From Methanomassiliicoccaceae archaeon (lineage in GTDB: Archaea; Thermoplasmatota; Thermoplasmata; Methanomassiliicoccales; Methanomethylophilaceae): DNA of 39,055 nt. The DNA is taken from NCBI GenBank assembly GCA_009778575.1, contig WRJJ01000006.1, positions 1-39,055 on the forward strand. Direction: 5' to 3'. The notes beneath the pieces were generated by a model. The model was not told the DNA's origin and made no database searches. It saw only the letters and a program-made list of their open reading frames with translations. This document shows positions 1-6,184 of the stretch, in pieces. The number at the start of each line of letters is the position of its first letter. The first letter of the stretch is position 1. Position numbers and translations under genes: made by a program.

Positions 1-33
1 GTTCTCACAATATATCTCTTCTGACGGGTGCAT
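1..33 (-). CDS. 5' end of a gene running off the window
   Basis: The ATG at 33-31 overlaps the TGA of the thymidylate kinase gene in an ATGA arrangement. It opens a frame of 11 codons (MHPSEEIYCEN) that runs out of the window without a stop. The four-base overlap is the usual coupling signal in this genome, so a co-transcribed downstream gene is likely. Too little is visible to name a product. Confidence 0.45.
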   Translation of the reverse strand, partial: MHPSEEIYCEN

Positions 34-1061
34 CAAAATCTCTCCTTCAATCTTGCGACGATCTTGTCCGCTATTTCGATCTGGCTCTCTTCTGCGTCTA
101 TTATCATGAAGTCGAATTCGTCGGCTAGCCTCAGGTATTCTCTCCTGGTGTTCTCCAGATATCTGGACTCTTCGTACTTGCTCAGTTCCCCCCTCCCGCC
201 GATCCTGCCGAGACCCTTTTTCGGGTCGATGTCAAGAAGCACGGTGAGGTCCGGTTCGGTGATCACCGGCATATTGAGGGAGATCAGCCACTCCCTGTCG
301 AGGGCCTCTCCGTTCAGTCCGGAGGATTGGTATGCGACCGTGGACGCGAAATACCTGTCGCATATCACGATGTACCCCTCATCCACCCATTTCAGCATTC
401 TTTCGGTGTGTACGGCGCGGTCAGCCACGAAAAGAAGGGCCTCCGCCTTCTGCGAGATGCCTTTCACCCTTCCCTCTCTTATGAATCCGCCTATCTCATC
501 GTAGGTGGGTTCCTGGGTCACTTTTACCTTGTATCCTTCATCCGAGAGCTTCTTTTCCAATACACCGCAAAGCGTGGATTTCCCCGCACCGTCGATGCCT
601 TCTATCACAAGGAACGCTCCTTTCAGAAACCCACTCTCCGTGACCGTATCATATCCCGCATTAATACCGCTTGCGTTGGCGGACAGCCTTTCCAACAGCG
701 TACCCAGCGATTCAATGTCTTTTATGTCCTTTTTGCAAAGGAAAGAGAGCTTTGCCCTTATCTCGCTGTCAAACTCGACCCCCAGAGAGAACAGTTGGAA
801 CCCCAGTTCGCGGGCGATCGTTCCTCCTCTGCGGTCCCAATCGGTCAGTATCACGGCCTTCTTGCCGCTTCTGTGTACATATTCGGCGGCTTTCAGCGGA
901 CCTCCCTCCGACTGTATCATGAAGACCTCGCCTCTTATGCCCAAAGACTCCAGGGCCCTTCTGTCCTTGAGCCCTTCCACCAGTACGATGCGGTCCTCAG
1001 AGAGCCTTTTGAGCTCTTCGAGCACGTCCTTTATTTCGGCAAGCCTTTCTTCGTCATTCAC
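33..1061 (-). CDS. tmk: TOPRIM domain-thymidylate kinase fusion
   Basis: The 342-residue protein has two parts. Residues about 22-125 look like a TOPRIM domain, with an acidic VEG motif (Glu29) and a DWD motif (Asp74, Asp76) that would bind metal. Residues about 148-342 are a dTMP kinase, which phosphorylates dTMP to dTDP for DNA synthesis. The kinase part has a P-loop GIDGAGKST at 155-163, the DRY motif in VICDRYFAS, and a lid rich in Arg. A stand-alone Tmk is usually about 200-215 residues, so the first 145 residues are an addition. The gene overlaps the DUF167 gene upstream by 8 bp and the next gene downstream by 3 bp, so it sits in an operon close to GINS51. The kinase call is firm. The role of the TOPRIM part is unknown; it could bind nucleic acid or simply be a fused neighbour. 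Confidence 0.93.
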   Translation of the reverse strand: MNDEERLAEIKDVLEELKRLSEDRIVLVEGLKDRRALESLGIRGEVFMIQSEGGPLKAAEYVHRSGKKAVILTDWDRRGGTIARELGFQLFSLGVEFDSEIRAKLSFLCKKDIKDIESLGTLLERLSANASGINAGYDTVTESGFLKGAFLVIEGIDGAGKSTLCGVLEKKLSDEGYKVKVTQEPTYDEIGGFIREGRVKGISQKAEALLFVADRAVHTERMLKWVDEGYIVICDRYFASTVAYQSSGLNGEALDREWLISLNMPVITEPDLTVLLDIDPKKGLGRIGGRGELSKYEESRYLENTRREYLRLADEFDFMIIDAEESQIEIADKIVARLKERF

Positions 1062-1353
1062 TGTGTTCCCTCAGTTTTGAGATAATTGCATCAGGGTTCC
1101 CTTCGATGAATATGGTCTTCTGCCTGCTTGTGTGCCCGGATATGACCAGTGCGGGGGAGTTCGCAGCCTTGCGGAGGATCTCTTCCGCCTCTTTGTTCGC
1201 CTTTCCGTCGAGGGGCGGGGACCTCACTTTGATCATCAGTCTCTTTCTCCATTCATCGACCCCTTCGATGCCGGACCTGTCAGACCTTGGAGAGACCAGC
1301 ACATCCACCTCCACTCCGAGGTCCCTGACCCTCAAGACTTCCTCAAATGACAT
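1054..1353 (-). CDS. DUF167 (YggU-like) family protein
   Basis: This 99-residue protein matches the DUF167/YggU family in length and pattern. It has V-V-SPRS near residue 20, then KV--PP-DGKAN in the middle and a SGH-S-QK strand (SGHTSRQKTIFIEG) near the C-terminus. The family is a small alpha/beta fold found in all domains of life and its function is not settled. The gene is first in its operon and overlaps the TOPRIM-Tmk gene by 8 bp. A TATA-like AT-rich element lies about 30 bp upstream of its ATG. Identification of the family is confident; no biochemical role can be assigned. Confidence 0.88.
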   Translation of the reverse strand: MSFEEVLRVRDLGVEVDVLVSPRSDRSGIEGVDEWRKRLMIKVRSPPLDGKANKEAEEILRKAANSPALVISGHTSRQKTIFIEGNPDAIISKLREHSE

Positions 1354-1377
1354 TGCGTTCGATATCTCTGTTGGACA

Positions 1378-1388
1378 TTATCTTTATT
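1378..1388 (-). promoter_or_regulatory. TATA-like element for the DUF167-tmk operon
   Basis: On the minus strand the AT-rich string AATAAAGATAAT is centred about 30 bp before the DUF167 ATG. No Shine-Dalgarno is visible, so the mRNA is probably leaderless or nearly so. Confidence 0.45.
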
Positions 1389-1427
1389 TTCTTCGGTATT
1401 GCGTTTCAGAGATGTGTGAATAAAACC

Positions 1428-1433
1428 ATATAT
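1428..1433 (+). promoter_or_regulatory. TATA box for GINS51
   Basis: CCATATATC is centred about 26 bp before the ATG at 1457, the spacing of an archaeal TATA box to a start near the ATG. An AGGGG stretch just before the ATG could also act as a weak ribosome-binding site. Confidence 0.5.
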
Positions 1434-1456
1434 CGACATGAAAATAGGGGTAACAG

Positions 1457-2191
1457 ATGTCAAAGAACTCTGATCCCATGTCCTTCGAGGACCTTGGCGC
1501 CATATACAGGACGGAGAAGAAGTCCCCCACGCTGTCAACGGTCAGGAAGGACCTCTATTCCGCCATGGCGGGCCTAATAGTGGGCCTTAGAGCAGAGTAT
1601 GAGAAGCATCTCTCCGCCGACCCCGATTCGATAATATGCGAGGGGGTTAATCAACGCCGCAAAAGAGCGGTGTCCATGTCGAGGGAGATCACCGAACTCC
1701 GAATGGGGAAGATCGCATCGCTCGCCCTCATCGGCGCAAGGGGCGGACAGAACGTTCTCAACAATCTTACGCCGGAGGAACGGGAGTACTACGACGATAT
1801 GCTGAACATTTCCAGAAGGCACGTTGGGATAATGGACAGACTGAGCGGCAAAAGGAAGTTCGAAACGCCCGACATAGATCCGGAACCTGTCGCCGAGAAA
1901 GAGGTCCCGCCGCCGAAGGCGGAGGCCTGCCCGGAGATCGAACCTGAGGTAGAGGATACTTCCGAGCCTGCTGCGGAGGAGCCGCCGGAAGATCTGCCTG
2001 CAGCACCGCCGGCGGAGATGCCGGAAGAGGAAGAGATGGTCGTCATAAGGGTCTTGGAAGATCTGCCGCCGTTCTCCGGCCCCGACAGGAATTACGAACT
2101 TTCCAAGGAAGACATCGTTCGAATGCCAAAGACCATGGCGATGGCGCTCATCAACAGAGATAAAGCGGTCCTGCTCAACCCCGGACCCTGA
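1457..2191 (+). CDS. gins51: Archaeal GINS51 replication factor
   Basis: This is a subunit of the GINS complex, which joins MCM helicase and RecJ/Cdc45-like protein at the replication fork. The N-terminal helical A domain (about 1-135) contains the ITELRMGKIASLA segment and the LTPEEREYYDDML helix. A long Pro/Glu-rich linker follows (about 140-195). The small B domain is at the C-terminus, with V-RVLEDLPPF, a Gly-Pro-Asp turn, and KEDIVRMPKTMAMALI--DKAV. This order, A then B, is that of Sld5/Psf1-type GINS51. At 244 residues it is longer than many archaeal homologues because of the linker. It is transcribed away from DUF167-tmk, and its 3' end overlaps the convergent MBL hydrolase by 17 bp. 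Confidence 0.85.
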   Translation: MSKNSDPMSFEDLGAIYRTEKKSPTLSTVRKDLYSAMAGLIVGLRAEYEKHLSADPDSIICEGVNQRRKRAVSMSREITELRMGKIASLALIGARGGQNVLNNLTPEEREYYDDMLNISRRHVGIMDRLSGKRKFETPDIDPEPVAEKEVPPPKAEACPEIEPEVEDTSEPAAEEPPEDLPAAPPAEMPEEEEMVVIRVLEDLPPFSGPDRNYELSKEDIVRMPKTMAMALINRDKAVLLNPGP

Positions 2192-2936
2192 GCGTCCTGG
2201 TGTCCCCTTGGAACTCGAGACAGTCGATCTGCAGTCTTTTCAGCCCTGTCATCTCCGCTACCGTTTCCCTCGCGATATCCGGTGCATTGTTGGTCTTGCT
2301 CAGATGTGCCAGGAATATCTGTCTGTTGTCTCTCATTGTCCTTTTTATCGCTTCGGCGCAGTCGACATTGGCCAAATGCCCGGTGTCGGAAGCGATGAGC
2401 CTTTTCAGGTATATGGGGTATGGGCCTTCCGCGAGCATCTTCTTGTCATAATTGGCTTCTATTACTGCAACATCCGCTTCTTTCAGCGCATGCTCCACTT
2501 GAAAAGTGAGTTTCCCCGTGTCGGTGGCGACAAGCACCCTTCTTCCATCAGCTTCAACCAAGAAAGCGTTCGGCTCCGCCGCATTGTGGGATGTGGGGAG
2601 AGGAGTGATGTTCATGCTCCCCACGCAGAAGGAGCCCATGGTCCTGATCTCAGCGTATTCAACGCTGCCTATCTCGCTGCAGTCGAACGTCGCTTTGTTG
2701 CACATGACCGGGATATTGAACTTCCTTGACACCGGCCCCGCACCTCCGATGTGATCGGAATGCTCGTGGGTCACAAGCAGGGCCTTCAGCGACCTGTGGT
2801 CTATGCCTTCTTTCCCCATCAGTTCCATCGTCTTTTTGCAGCTGATCCCCGCATCTATCATTATGGCCTCATCGTCGAGCTGTATGACCGCGCAATTCCC
2901 ATCGCTTCCGCTTGCAAGGACATGTACCTCGAACAT
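2175..2936 (-). CDS. MBL-fold metallohydrolase, YycJ/WalJ-like
   Basis: This 253-residue metallo-beta-lactamase-fold protein has the metal motif THEHSDH (His57, His59, Asp61, His62). An early DAGISCKK strand, a later SHNA histidine, VATDTGKL with its metal-bridging Asp, and a final LAHLSKTNN histidine complete the site. The order resembles the YycJ/WalJ branch of single-domain MBL hydrolases, some of which are thought to be nucleases. The start LASGSDGNC is also typical of that branch. It lies 6 bp downstream of the CBS gene on the same strand, so the two are probably co-transcribed. The natural substrate is unknown. Confidence 0.85.
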   Translation of the reverse strand: MFEVHVLASGSDGNCAVIQLDDEAIMIDAGISCKKTMELMGKEGIDHRSLKALLVTHEHSDHIGGAGPVSRKFNIPVMCNKATFDCSEIGSVEYAEIRTMGSFCVGSMNITPLPTSHNAAEPNAFLVEADGRRVLVATDTGKLTFQVEHALKEADVAVIEANYDKKMLAEGPYPIYLKRLIASDTGHLANVDCAEAIKRTMRDNRQIFLAHLSKTNNAPDIARETVAEMTGLKRLQIDCLEFQGDTRTLRVRG

Positions 2937-2942
2937 CGGCCC

Positions 2943-3425
2943 TCAGACCTTCTTTTTGTAGATGTAGAAAATTATGTCCGATCTTACCAATACTCCGACG
3001 AGTACCCCCTGTTCCAGGACCGGCAGGCGGTTGACATTGAGCTGCATCATCTTCCTGAGCGCTTCCACGATCTTCTCGTCGGGAGTGGTGGTCAGGACGC
3101 TTCTGGTCATTATGTCCTCTACCTTGACCTCGGATATCGCTTTGTTGGCGTCGGCAAGGGCGGTATCCGTCGTGACCCCGTCCATAGGCAGGCTGAGAAG
3201 AGAGTGAGAACTCGTGTCCTTGTCCAGTTTGTCCTGGTACTTCAAGATCAGATTGAGAATGTCGTTCTCCGTTATCATGCCGATGACGTGGCTCCTGTTA
3301 TCCACCACCGGCGCACCGGTAACGTTGTCCACGGCGAACTTTATCGTGGCCCGCTTTATCGTGTCCGTCGGCTTGACTGTTACCACCTGAGTGGTCATAA
3401 GGTCCCTGACCCTGAGTTCGTTCAT
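2943..3425 (-). CDS. Tandem CBS-domain protein
   Basis: Two CBS motifs make up nearly the whole protein. The first (about residues 3-55) has VRDLMTTQVVTV, GAPVVDN and VIGMITENDIL. The second (about 95-155) has VEDIMTRSVLTT, NRLPVLEQ and LVGVLVRSDII. CBS pairs bind adenine nucleotides or SAM and usually act as cytoplasmic regulators; no partner domain is fused here. I place the start at the ATG at 3425 because a TATATT element is centred 27 bp upstream. An upstream in-frame GTG at 3434 would add three residues. A GGAGG lies too close to the ATG to be a good ribosome-binding site. The gene probably shares a transcript with the MBL hydrolase. Confidence 0.88.
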   Translation of the reverse strand: MNELRVRDLMTTQVVTVKPTDTIKRATIKFAVDNVTGAPVVDNRSHVIGMITENDILNLILKYQDKLDKDTSSHSLLSLPMDGVTTDTALADANKAISEVKVEDIMTRSVLTTTPDEKIVEALRKMMQLNVNRLPVLEQGVLVGVLVRSDIIFYIYKKKV

Positions 3426-3448
3426 CGCCTCCACATATGTACCCGCGA

Positions 3449-3455
3449 ATATATG
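3449..3455 (-). promoter_or_regulatory. TATA box for the CBS-MBL operon
   Basis: TATATT on the minus strand is centred about 27 bp before the ATG at 3425, which fits a leaderless transcript. Confidence 0.45.
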
Positions 3456-3506
3456 AGTTTGTATTCGTTGATCGCCGTAGTTCTCGCTCTTTGTAAAAAC
3501 AGACAG

Positions 3507-3513
3507 TTTTATC
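3507..3513 (+). promoter_or_regulatory. TATA box for tRNA-Lys(CUU)
   Basis: TTTTATC is centred about 31 bp before the first base of the tRNA. The same heptamer appears at similar spacing before hypB and the HAD gene, so it looks like a common box A in this genome. Confidence 0.5.
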
Positions 3514-3540
3514 TATCTTAATGTAATCAAGAGGCGCACG

Positions 3541-3614
3541 GGGCCTGTAGCTCAGCTAGGTAGAGCGATCGACTCTTAATCGATCGGCCAAGGGTTCGAA
3601 TCCCTTCAGGCCCG
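3541..3614 (+). tRNA. tRNA-Lys (anticodon CUU)
   Basis: The 74-base cloverleaf is complete. The acceptor stem GGGCCTG pairs with CAGGCCC and the discriminator is G. The D-stem is GCTC/GAGC. The anticodon stem ATCGA/TCGAT carries the loop CTCTTAA, so the anticodon CTT is at 3575-3577. The T arm is AAGGG-TTCGAAT-CCCTT. CCA is not encoded and there is no intron. It reads AAG codons and is the partner of tRNA-Lys(UUU) at 35025-35098. Five T residues follow directly. Confidence 0.96.
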
Positions 3615-3615
3615 C

Positions 3616-3620
3616 TTTTT
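3616..3620 (+). terminator. Oligo-T stop after tRNA-Lys
   Basis: A run of five T begins two bases after the tRNA discriminator. Archaeal RNA polymerase commonly terminates at such runs. Confidence 0.45.
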
Positions 3621-3842
3621 AGATTTCAAGCTGAGATTAGATATTTCCCCCTTCTTTCATATCTGGAACTATTTGTCTATTACGGAATAACTGCAATTTG
3701 CAGTAGGATTCTATTACACCGGGCGGACGACGACAGCGAACATACCCGAGAATAGCAATGTCTGGCTGTCGTGAGATGACAAATATATAAATCCGAATAA
3801 AGCGGATACTGTGAACACAAAATGGCATCATGGGAACCCGTT

Positions 3843-3884
3843 GATCGATTAATATCGGTGACCAAATCCCTTCATGCCCGCTTT
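3843..3884 (+). repeat. Degenerate copy of the tRNA-Lys 3' half (att-like scar)
   Basis: Bases 3865-3884 match the end of the tRNA and its flank (3599-3618) at 19 of 20 positions, from the T loop through the acceptor strand into the CTTT flank. Upstream, GATCGA, TTAAT, ATCGG and CCA appear in the same order as in the anticodon arm and variable loop, with small gaps. The 5' half of the tRNA is absent. A copied tRNA 3' half beside an intact tRNA is the classic mark of integrase-mediated insertion. Only about 250 bp lie between the copies, so any element is gone or reduced to a remnant. A decayed tandem tRNA duplicate is the alternative. Confidence 0.55.
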
Positions 3885-3914
3885 GCGTCAAATGGAAAAG
3901 AGAGTGGGAAAGAA

Positions 3915-4139
3915 ATGGAGAAAAGACTGATCGCACCTGTAATAATAACGGCCTGCATCGTTCTGTTCTGCGTTCTTTCCGCGGTCGTGGGCCTTATCCT
4001 CATTGACGAAGTGGGCCTTGCGGCAGCGGCCGTGTGGCTGGTCATCATGCTGGCCATCATCGGCATCCACATTTTCATATTGGCGCAGAGAGTAAAAGAA
4101 ATAAGGAGCGGTGAAGAGGATGATCTTGGTAAGTACTAA
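3915..4139 (+). CDS. Small two-helix membrane protein
   Basis: The protein is 74 residues long, with hydrophobic segments at about 7-28 and 36-58 and a charged tail (QRVKEIRSGEEDD). I start it at the ATG at 3915 rather than at 3822, because the longer form would translate the tRNA remnant. It overlaps the start of the YbjQ-like gene by about 20 bp, so the two are very likely co-translated. No family is recognised. The pairing suggests a membrane partner for the YbjQ-type protein, which is inference from position only. Confidence 0.6.
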   Translation: MEKRLIAPVIITACIVLFCVLSAVVGLILIDEVGLAAAAVWLVIMLAIIGIHIFILAQRVKEIRSGEEDDLGKY

Positions 4140-4431
4140 CTATATCTCGGGAAAGGAACTGGAAATGCTTGGGCTCGTGAAGGGCAGCACTGTCCAGACG
4201 AAGCACATCGGAAAGGACATCACGCAGGGACTCAAGAGCGTGGTGGGCGGTGAGCTGAAAGCGTACACAGAGATGATGAATGAAGCAAGGGCTCAGGCGA
4301 CGAAGAGGATGGTCGAGGAAGCGGAGGCCCTTAAGGCGGACGCCGTCGTGAACATCCGCTATTCAACATCGGCGATCGTCCAGGGCGCGGCAGAGGTCAT
4401 TGCATACGGAACGGCCGTAAGGTTTGTCTGA
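4120..4431 (+). CDS. YbjQ/UPF0145 (DUF74) family protein
   Basis: This 103-residue protein matches the YbjQ family closely. It begins MILVSTNYISGKE and continues with LGLVKGSTVQTKHIGKD and a helix with ARAQATKRM. It then has ADAVVNIRYSTS and ends in EVIAYGTAVRFV. Family members form small oligomers and have been called putative heavy-metal-binding proteins, but the role is not proven. An in-frame GTG lies at 4111. I choose the ATG at 4120 because the family normally starts at this point and a GGAG lies 11 bases upstream. It is coupled to the membrane protein before it. The downstream gene is convergent. Confidence 0.88.
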   Translation: MILVSTNYISGKELEMLGLVKGSTVQTKHIGKDITQGLKSVVGGELKAYTEMMNEARAQATKRMVEEAEALKADAVVNIRYSTSAIVQGAAEVIAYGTAVRFV

Positions 4432-4501
4432 GACCGCCGATCGGCGCAACGCGCCTAAGAAAGGGGACCTTCCGGCCCTTCATTAGTGAGAGGTCGGAAG
4501 T

Positions 4502-5275
4502 TTACCGCTTTCCCGGTTTGTATGCCTTGAGATACTTCACCAGGTCCTTGTCCGCATCCGTCCATTCCGGGGTCTGACCGTTCTTCATAAACTCATTGTA
4601 CCAGTCAGCGGCCTCCTTCATGTACGGCGCCATATCCAGCTTCTTTTTGATGATTATCTTGGTGTTGTCCTCATTGGGTATCCAATTCTTAGGTCTGTCA
4701 TAATCGGCATCGCCCAGGAACCCTACCAGAAACACGATCTTGTCCAAGCGGGACAGCTCCGCATACAGCGATGCCTGCAGCATGTATTGCTCCGCAACGT
4801 TGGTGTAGTCCCCATTCTCGTCCAGCCACTTCTCCCTCTCGCCGGAGGTCTTGATCTCCAGAATGGAATTCCTTTTGCCGTCGACCGTAACGTAACCGTC
4901 CACAAGCCCGCCGAATACTTTCTCGTTATGGAAGTGATCATAACCGCACATTTCTCCGGGAGCGGGTTCCTCTATGACCGTCTTGGATCCGTCCGGGAGT
5001 TCCAACAGAGGTACAAGCGAGGAAACGTTCTTCCTCATGTAGGATCTGAGCACAGGCTCGAGGATATTGCCTGCCTCGATGTATTTTGTTTTGGTATCCT
5101 CGCGATAGATGCCCGCAAGATCCAGCGCAACGGAGAAAGGTGTCTGGAAATCCCCTCTCCCCAATATCGGAGCGAGTCTTGTTCCCGTGATCTTCTTGAT
5201 CTTGTACGGATCGAAGTAGACGATCCTGCCGTCATCGTCGATATCCTCGATCCTGTGTCTGCCGTCGAATGCCAT
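4502..5275 (-). CDS. YqaJ/lambda-exonuclease-type PD-(D/E)XK nuclease
   Basis: The 257-residue protein has the layout of YqaJ-type viral recombination exonucleases, which chew one strand of double-stranded DNA ends. ITGTRLAPILGR (29-40) is the typical N-terminal 'G-S-' region. Glu73 lies in AGNILEP. Asp126 in GGLVDGYV, Glu140 and Lys142 in ILEIKTS, and Gln167 in the QASLYAEL helix complete the catalytic set, so it looks active. No single-strand annealing partner (RecT/Bet) or other phage gene is next to it. A TATA-like CATAAAAT is centred 27 bp before the ATG, so it has its own promoter. Its place between a tRNA scar and unknown membrane genes fits a leftover from a mobile element, but domestication is also possible. 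Confidence 0.82.
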   Translation of the reverse strand: MAFDGRHRIEDIDDDGRIVYFDPYKIKKITGTRLAPILGRGDFQTPFSVALDLAGIYREDTKTKYIEAGNILEPVLRSYMRKNVSSLVPLLELPDGSKTVIEEPAPGEMCGYDHFHNEKVFGGLVDGYVTVDGKRNSILEIKTSGEREKWLDENGDYTNVAEQYMLQASLYAELSRLDKIVFLVGFLGDADYDRPKNWIPNEDNTKIIIKKKLDMAPYMKEAADWYNEFMKNGQTPEWTDADKDLVKYLKAYKPGKR

Positions 5276-5297
5276 ACCTGAGAATGGCCGGAGGAGG

Positions 5298-5305
5298 ATT
5301 TTATG
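5298..5305 (-). promoter_or_regulatory. TATA-like box for the YqaJ-type gene
   Basis: CATAAAAT on the minus strand is centred 27 bp before the ATG at 5275. There is no Shine-Dalgarno, so a leaderless mRNA is likely. Confidence 0.4.
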
Positions 5306-5352
5306 GTGTCGGGTGTCTTTTCGCTTTTTGGATTATGACCGCTGTGAGCATA

Positions 5353-5511
5353 TTATCCGTTCAACCTGTATACCGGCATGGGGTTCATTTTGTGGCGGCC
5401 CGCTTTGTGAAGCTTGTCCATCCTTTCTTTTGCTGCCTCGTTCTCACATACGCCTTCGCGTGTCGTGCTCGACGTACCGCGGAAATTTTTGCCCGCCGCA
5501 TCCCATAACAT
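5353..5511 (-). CDS. Possible small hydrophilic protein (52 residues)
   Basis: A minus-strand frame from the ATG at 5511 reads MLWDAAGKNFRG and ends in PMPVYRLNG. The second half (ENEAAKERMDKLHKAG) is a charged helix. Its codons resemble the real genes here: AAC, GAG, AAG and AGG are common and third positions are G/C-rich. A GTTATAATG element on the same strand lies about 55 bp upstream. No family is recognised and no ribosome-binding site is visible. It may be chance, since the frame also extends upstream over the neighbouring gene. Confidence 0.22.
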   Translation of the reverse strand: MLWDAAGKNFRGTSSTTREGVCENEAAKERMDKLHKAGRHKMNPMPVYRLNG

Positions 5512-5578
5512 TTGCCGGAGGGTCAACTGGCATGTAACGACGAAACCCAGAAATACGCACGCATTATAACGGCGGTCA

Positions 5579-6184
5579 ATGGACGGAAAAAGAGCGTTGG
5601 CCATATTCTGCATCATCATCGCAGCCGTATCCGTTGCGGCAGGGGTCTGGGGGCGGGACGGCGCGACGATAGCGTTGTCCTCTCTGGCGGTCTTTTTCTC
5701 GATACTGTGTTTCATTTACTGTTCAAACACCGTTTACCGCTATTCCGCAATAATGTCAATAACGGTGCTGATATGCACTGTCCTTATGGTGTCTGTCGCT
5801 TCGTATGATTCGCTTGTGGACGGAGGGGTCATGTCCGGACACCAATGGATGTGCGTCTGCGGTATCATACATGGGGCTGCGATCATCCCTCTGATAGTCA
5901 TGTTCTTTTTCTCTGTTGCGGCAATCTTTAACGCCTCATTCAACTGGGTGGTCGTGCCCGGGCTCGGCTGGCTGGTTGGTATGAGTATGCAGCTTCCAAA
6001 GAGTGCGCTTATGCTTATAACCCAATATTCTGAGCTGGAACAGGAGATAATCTCCAATACAACCCTCGTGGTGGTGATGCTGGTGAACCTCATCATGTTC
6101 ATAGCGTTCTCCCTGATCCTCCGCTCTGTCTTCAAGAAGAACCGTTATCTCATTACAGCGAACGGTCTGGAGGTCATGGGATGA
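5579..6184 (+). CDS. Multi-pass membrane protein, unknown
   Basis: The 201-residue protein is mostly hydrophobic, with about five or six membrane segments (roughly 7-24, 30-48, 57-76, 93-118, 122-140 and 160-180). Between them are short polar loops, one holding SGHQWMCVCG. It has no recognised catalytic motif. Its stop overlaps the ATG of the next membrane protein gene (ATGA), so the two are translationally coupled and probably act together. The promoter is unclear: a TATA-like ATTATAAC lies too close to the start codon. The family is not recognised. Confidence 0.7.
   Translation: MDGKRALAIFCIIIAAVSVAAGVWGRDGATIALSSLAVFFSILCFIYCSNTVYRYSAIMSITVLICTVLMVSVASYDSLVDGGVMSGHQWMCVCGIIHGAAIIPLIVMFFFSVAAIFNASFNWVVVPGLGWLVGMSMQLPKSALMLITQYSELEQEIISNTTLVVVMLVNLIMFIAFSLILRSVFKKNRYLITANGLEVMG

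Larger units (their letters stand above)
3615..3914. other. 300-bp gap with a tRNA remnant and a TATA-like box
   Basis: Between the tRNA and the small membrane protein gene I see no convincing protein gene. The first 200 bp are AT-richer than the surroundings. A TATA-like AATATATAAAT lies at 3780-3790. A decayed tRNA 3' half is at 3843-3884. An ATG at 3822 would extend the next gene by 31 codons, but that extension runs straight across the tRNA-like sequence and reads as unstructured polar residues, so I do not accept it. Confidence 0.5.
5276..5578. other. Divergent intergenic region of about 300 bp
   Basis: This is the gap between the divergent YqaJ-type gene and the 201-residue membrane protein gene. 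It holds the YqaJ promoter, a TATA-like ATTATAAC at 5563-5570, and one small minus-strand open frame listed separately. I see no RNA gene or repeat in it. Confidence 0.4.

Noticed and set aside
3822-3914. N-terminal extension of the small membrane protein from the ATG at 3822
   Set aside because: The extra 31 codons run across the tRNA-like remnant and would encode a polar tail with no signal; the ATG at 3915 gives a normal small membrane protein.
4435-4500. Inverted sequences CTTCCG/CGGAAG and GACCT/AGGTC between the convergent YbjQ and YqaJ-type genes as a terminator
   Set aside because: The two pairings exclude each other, the loops are long, and no T-run follows, so I do not list it as a feature.
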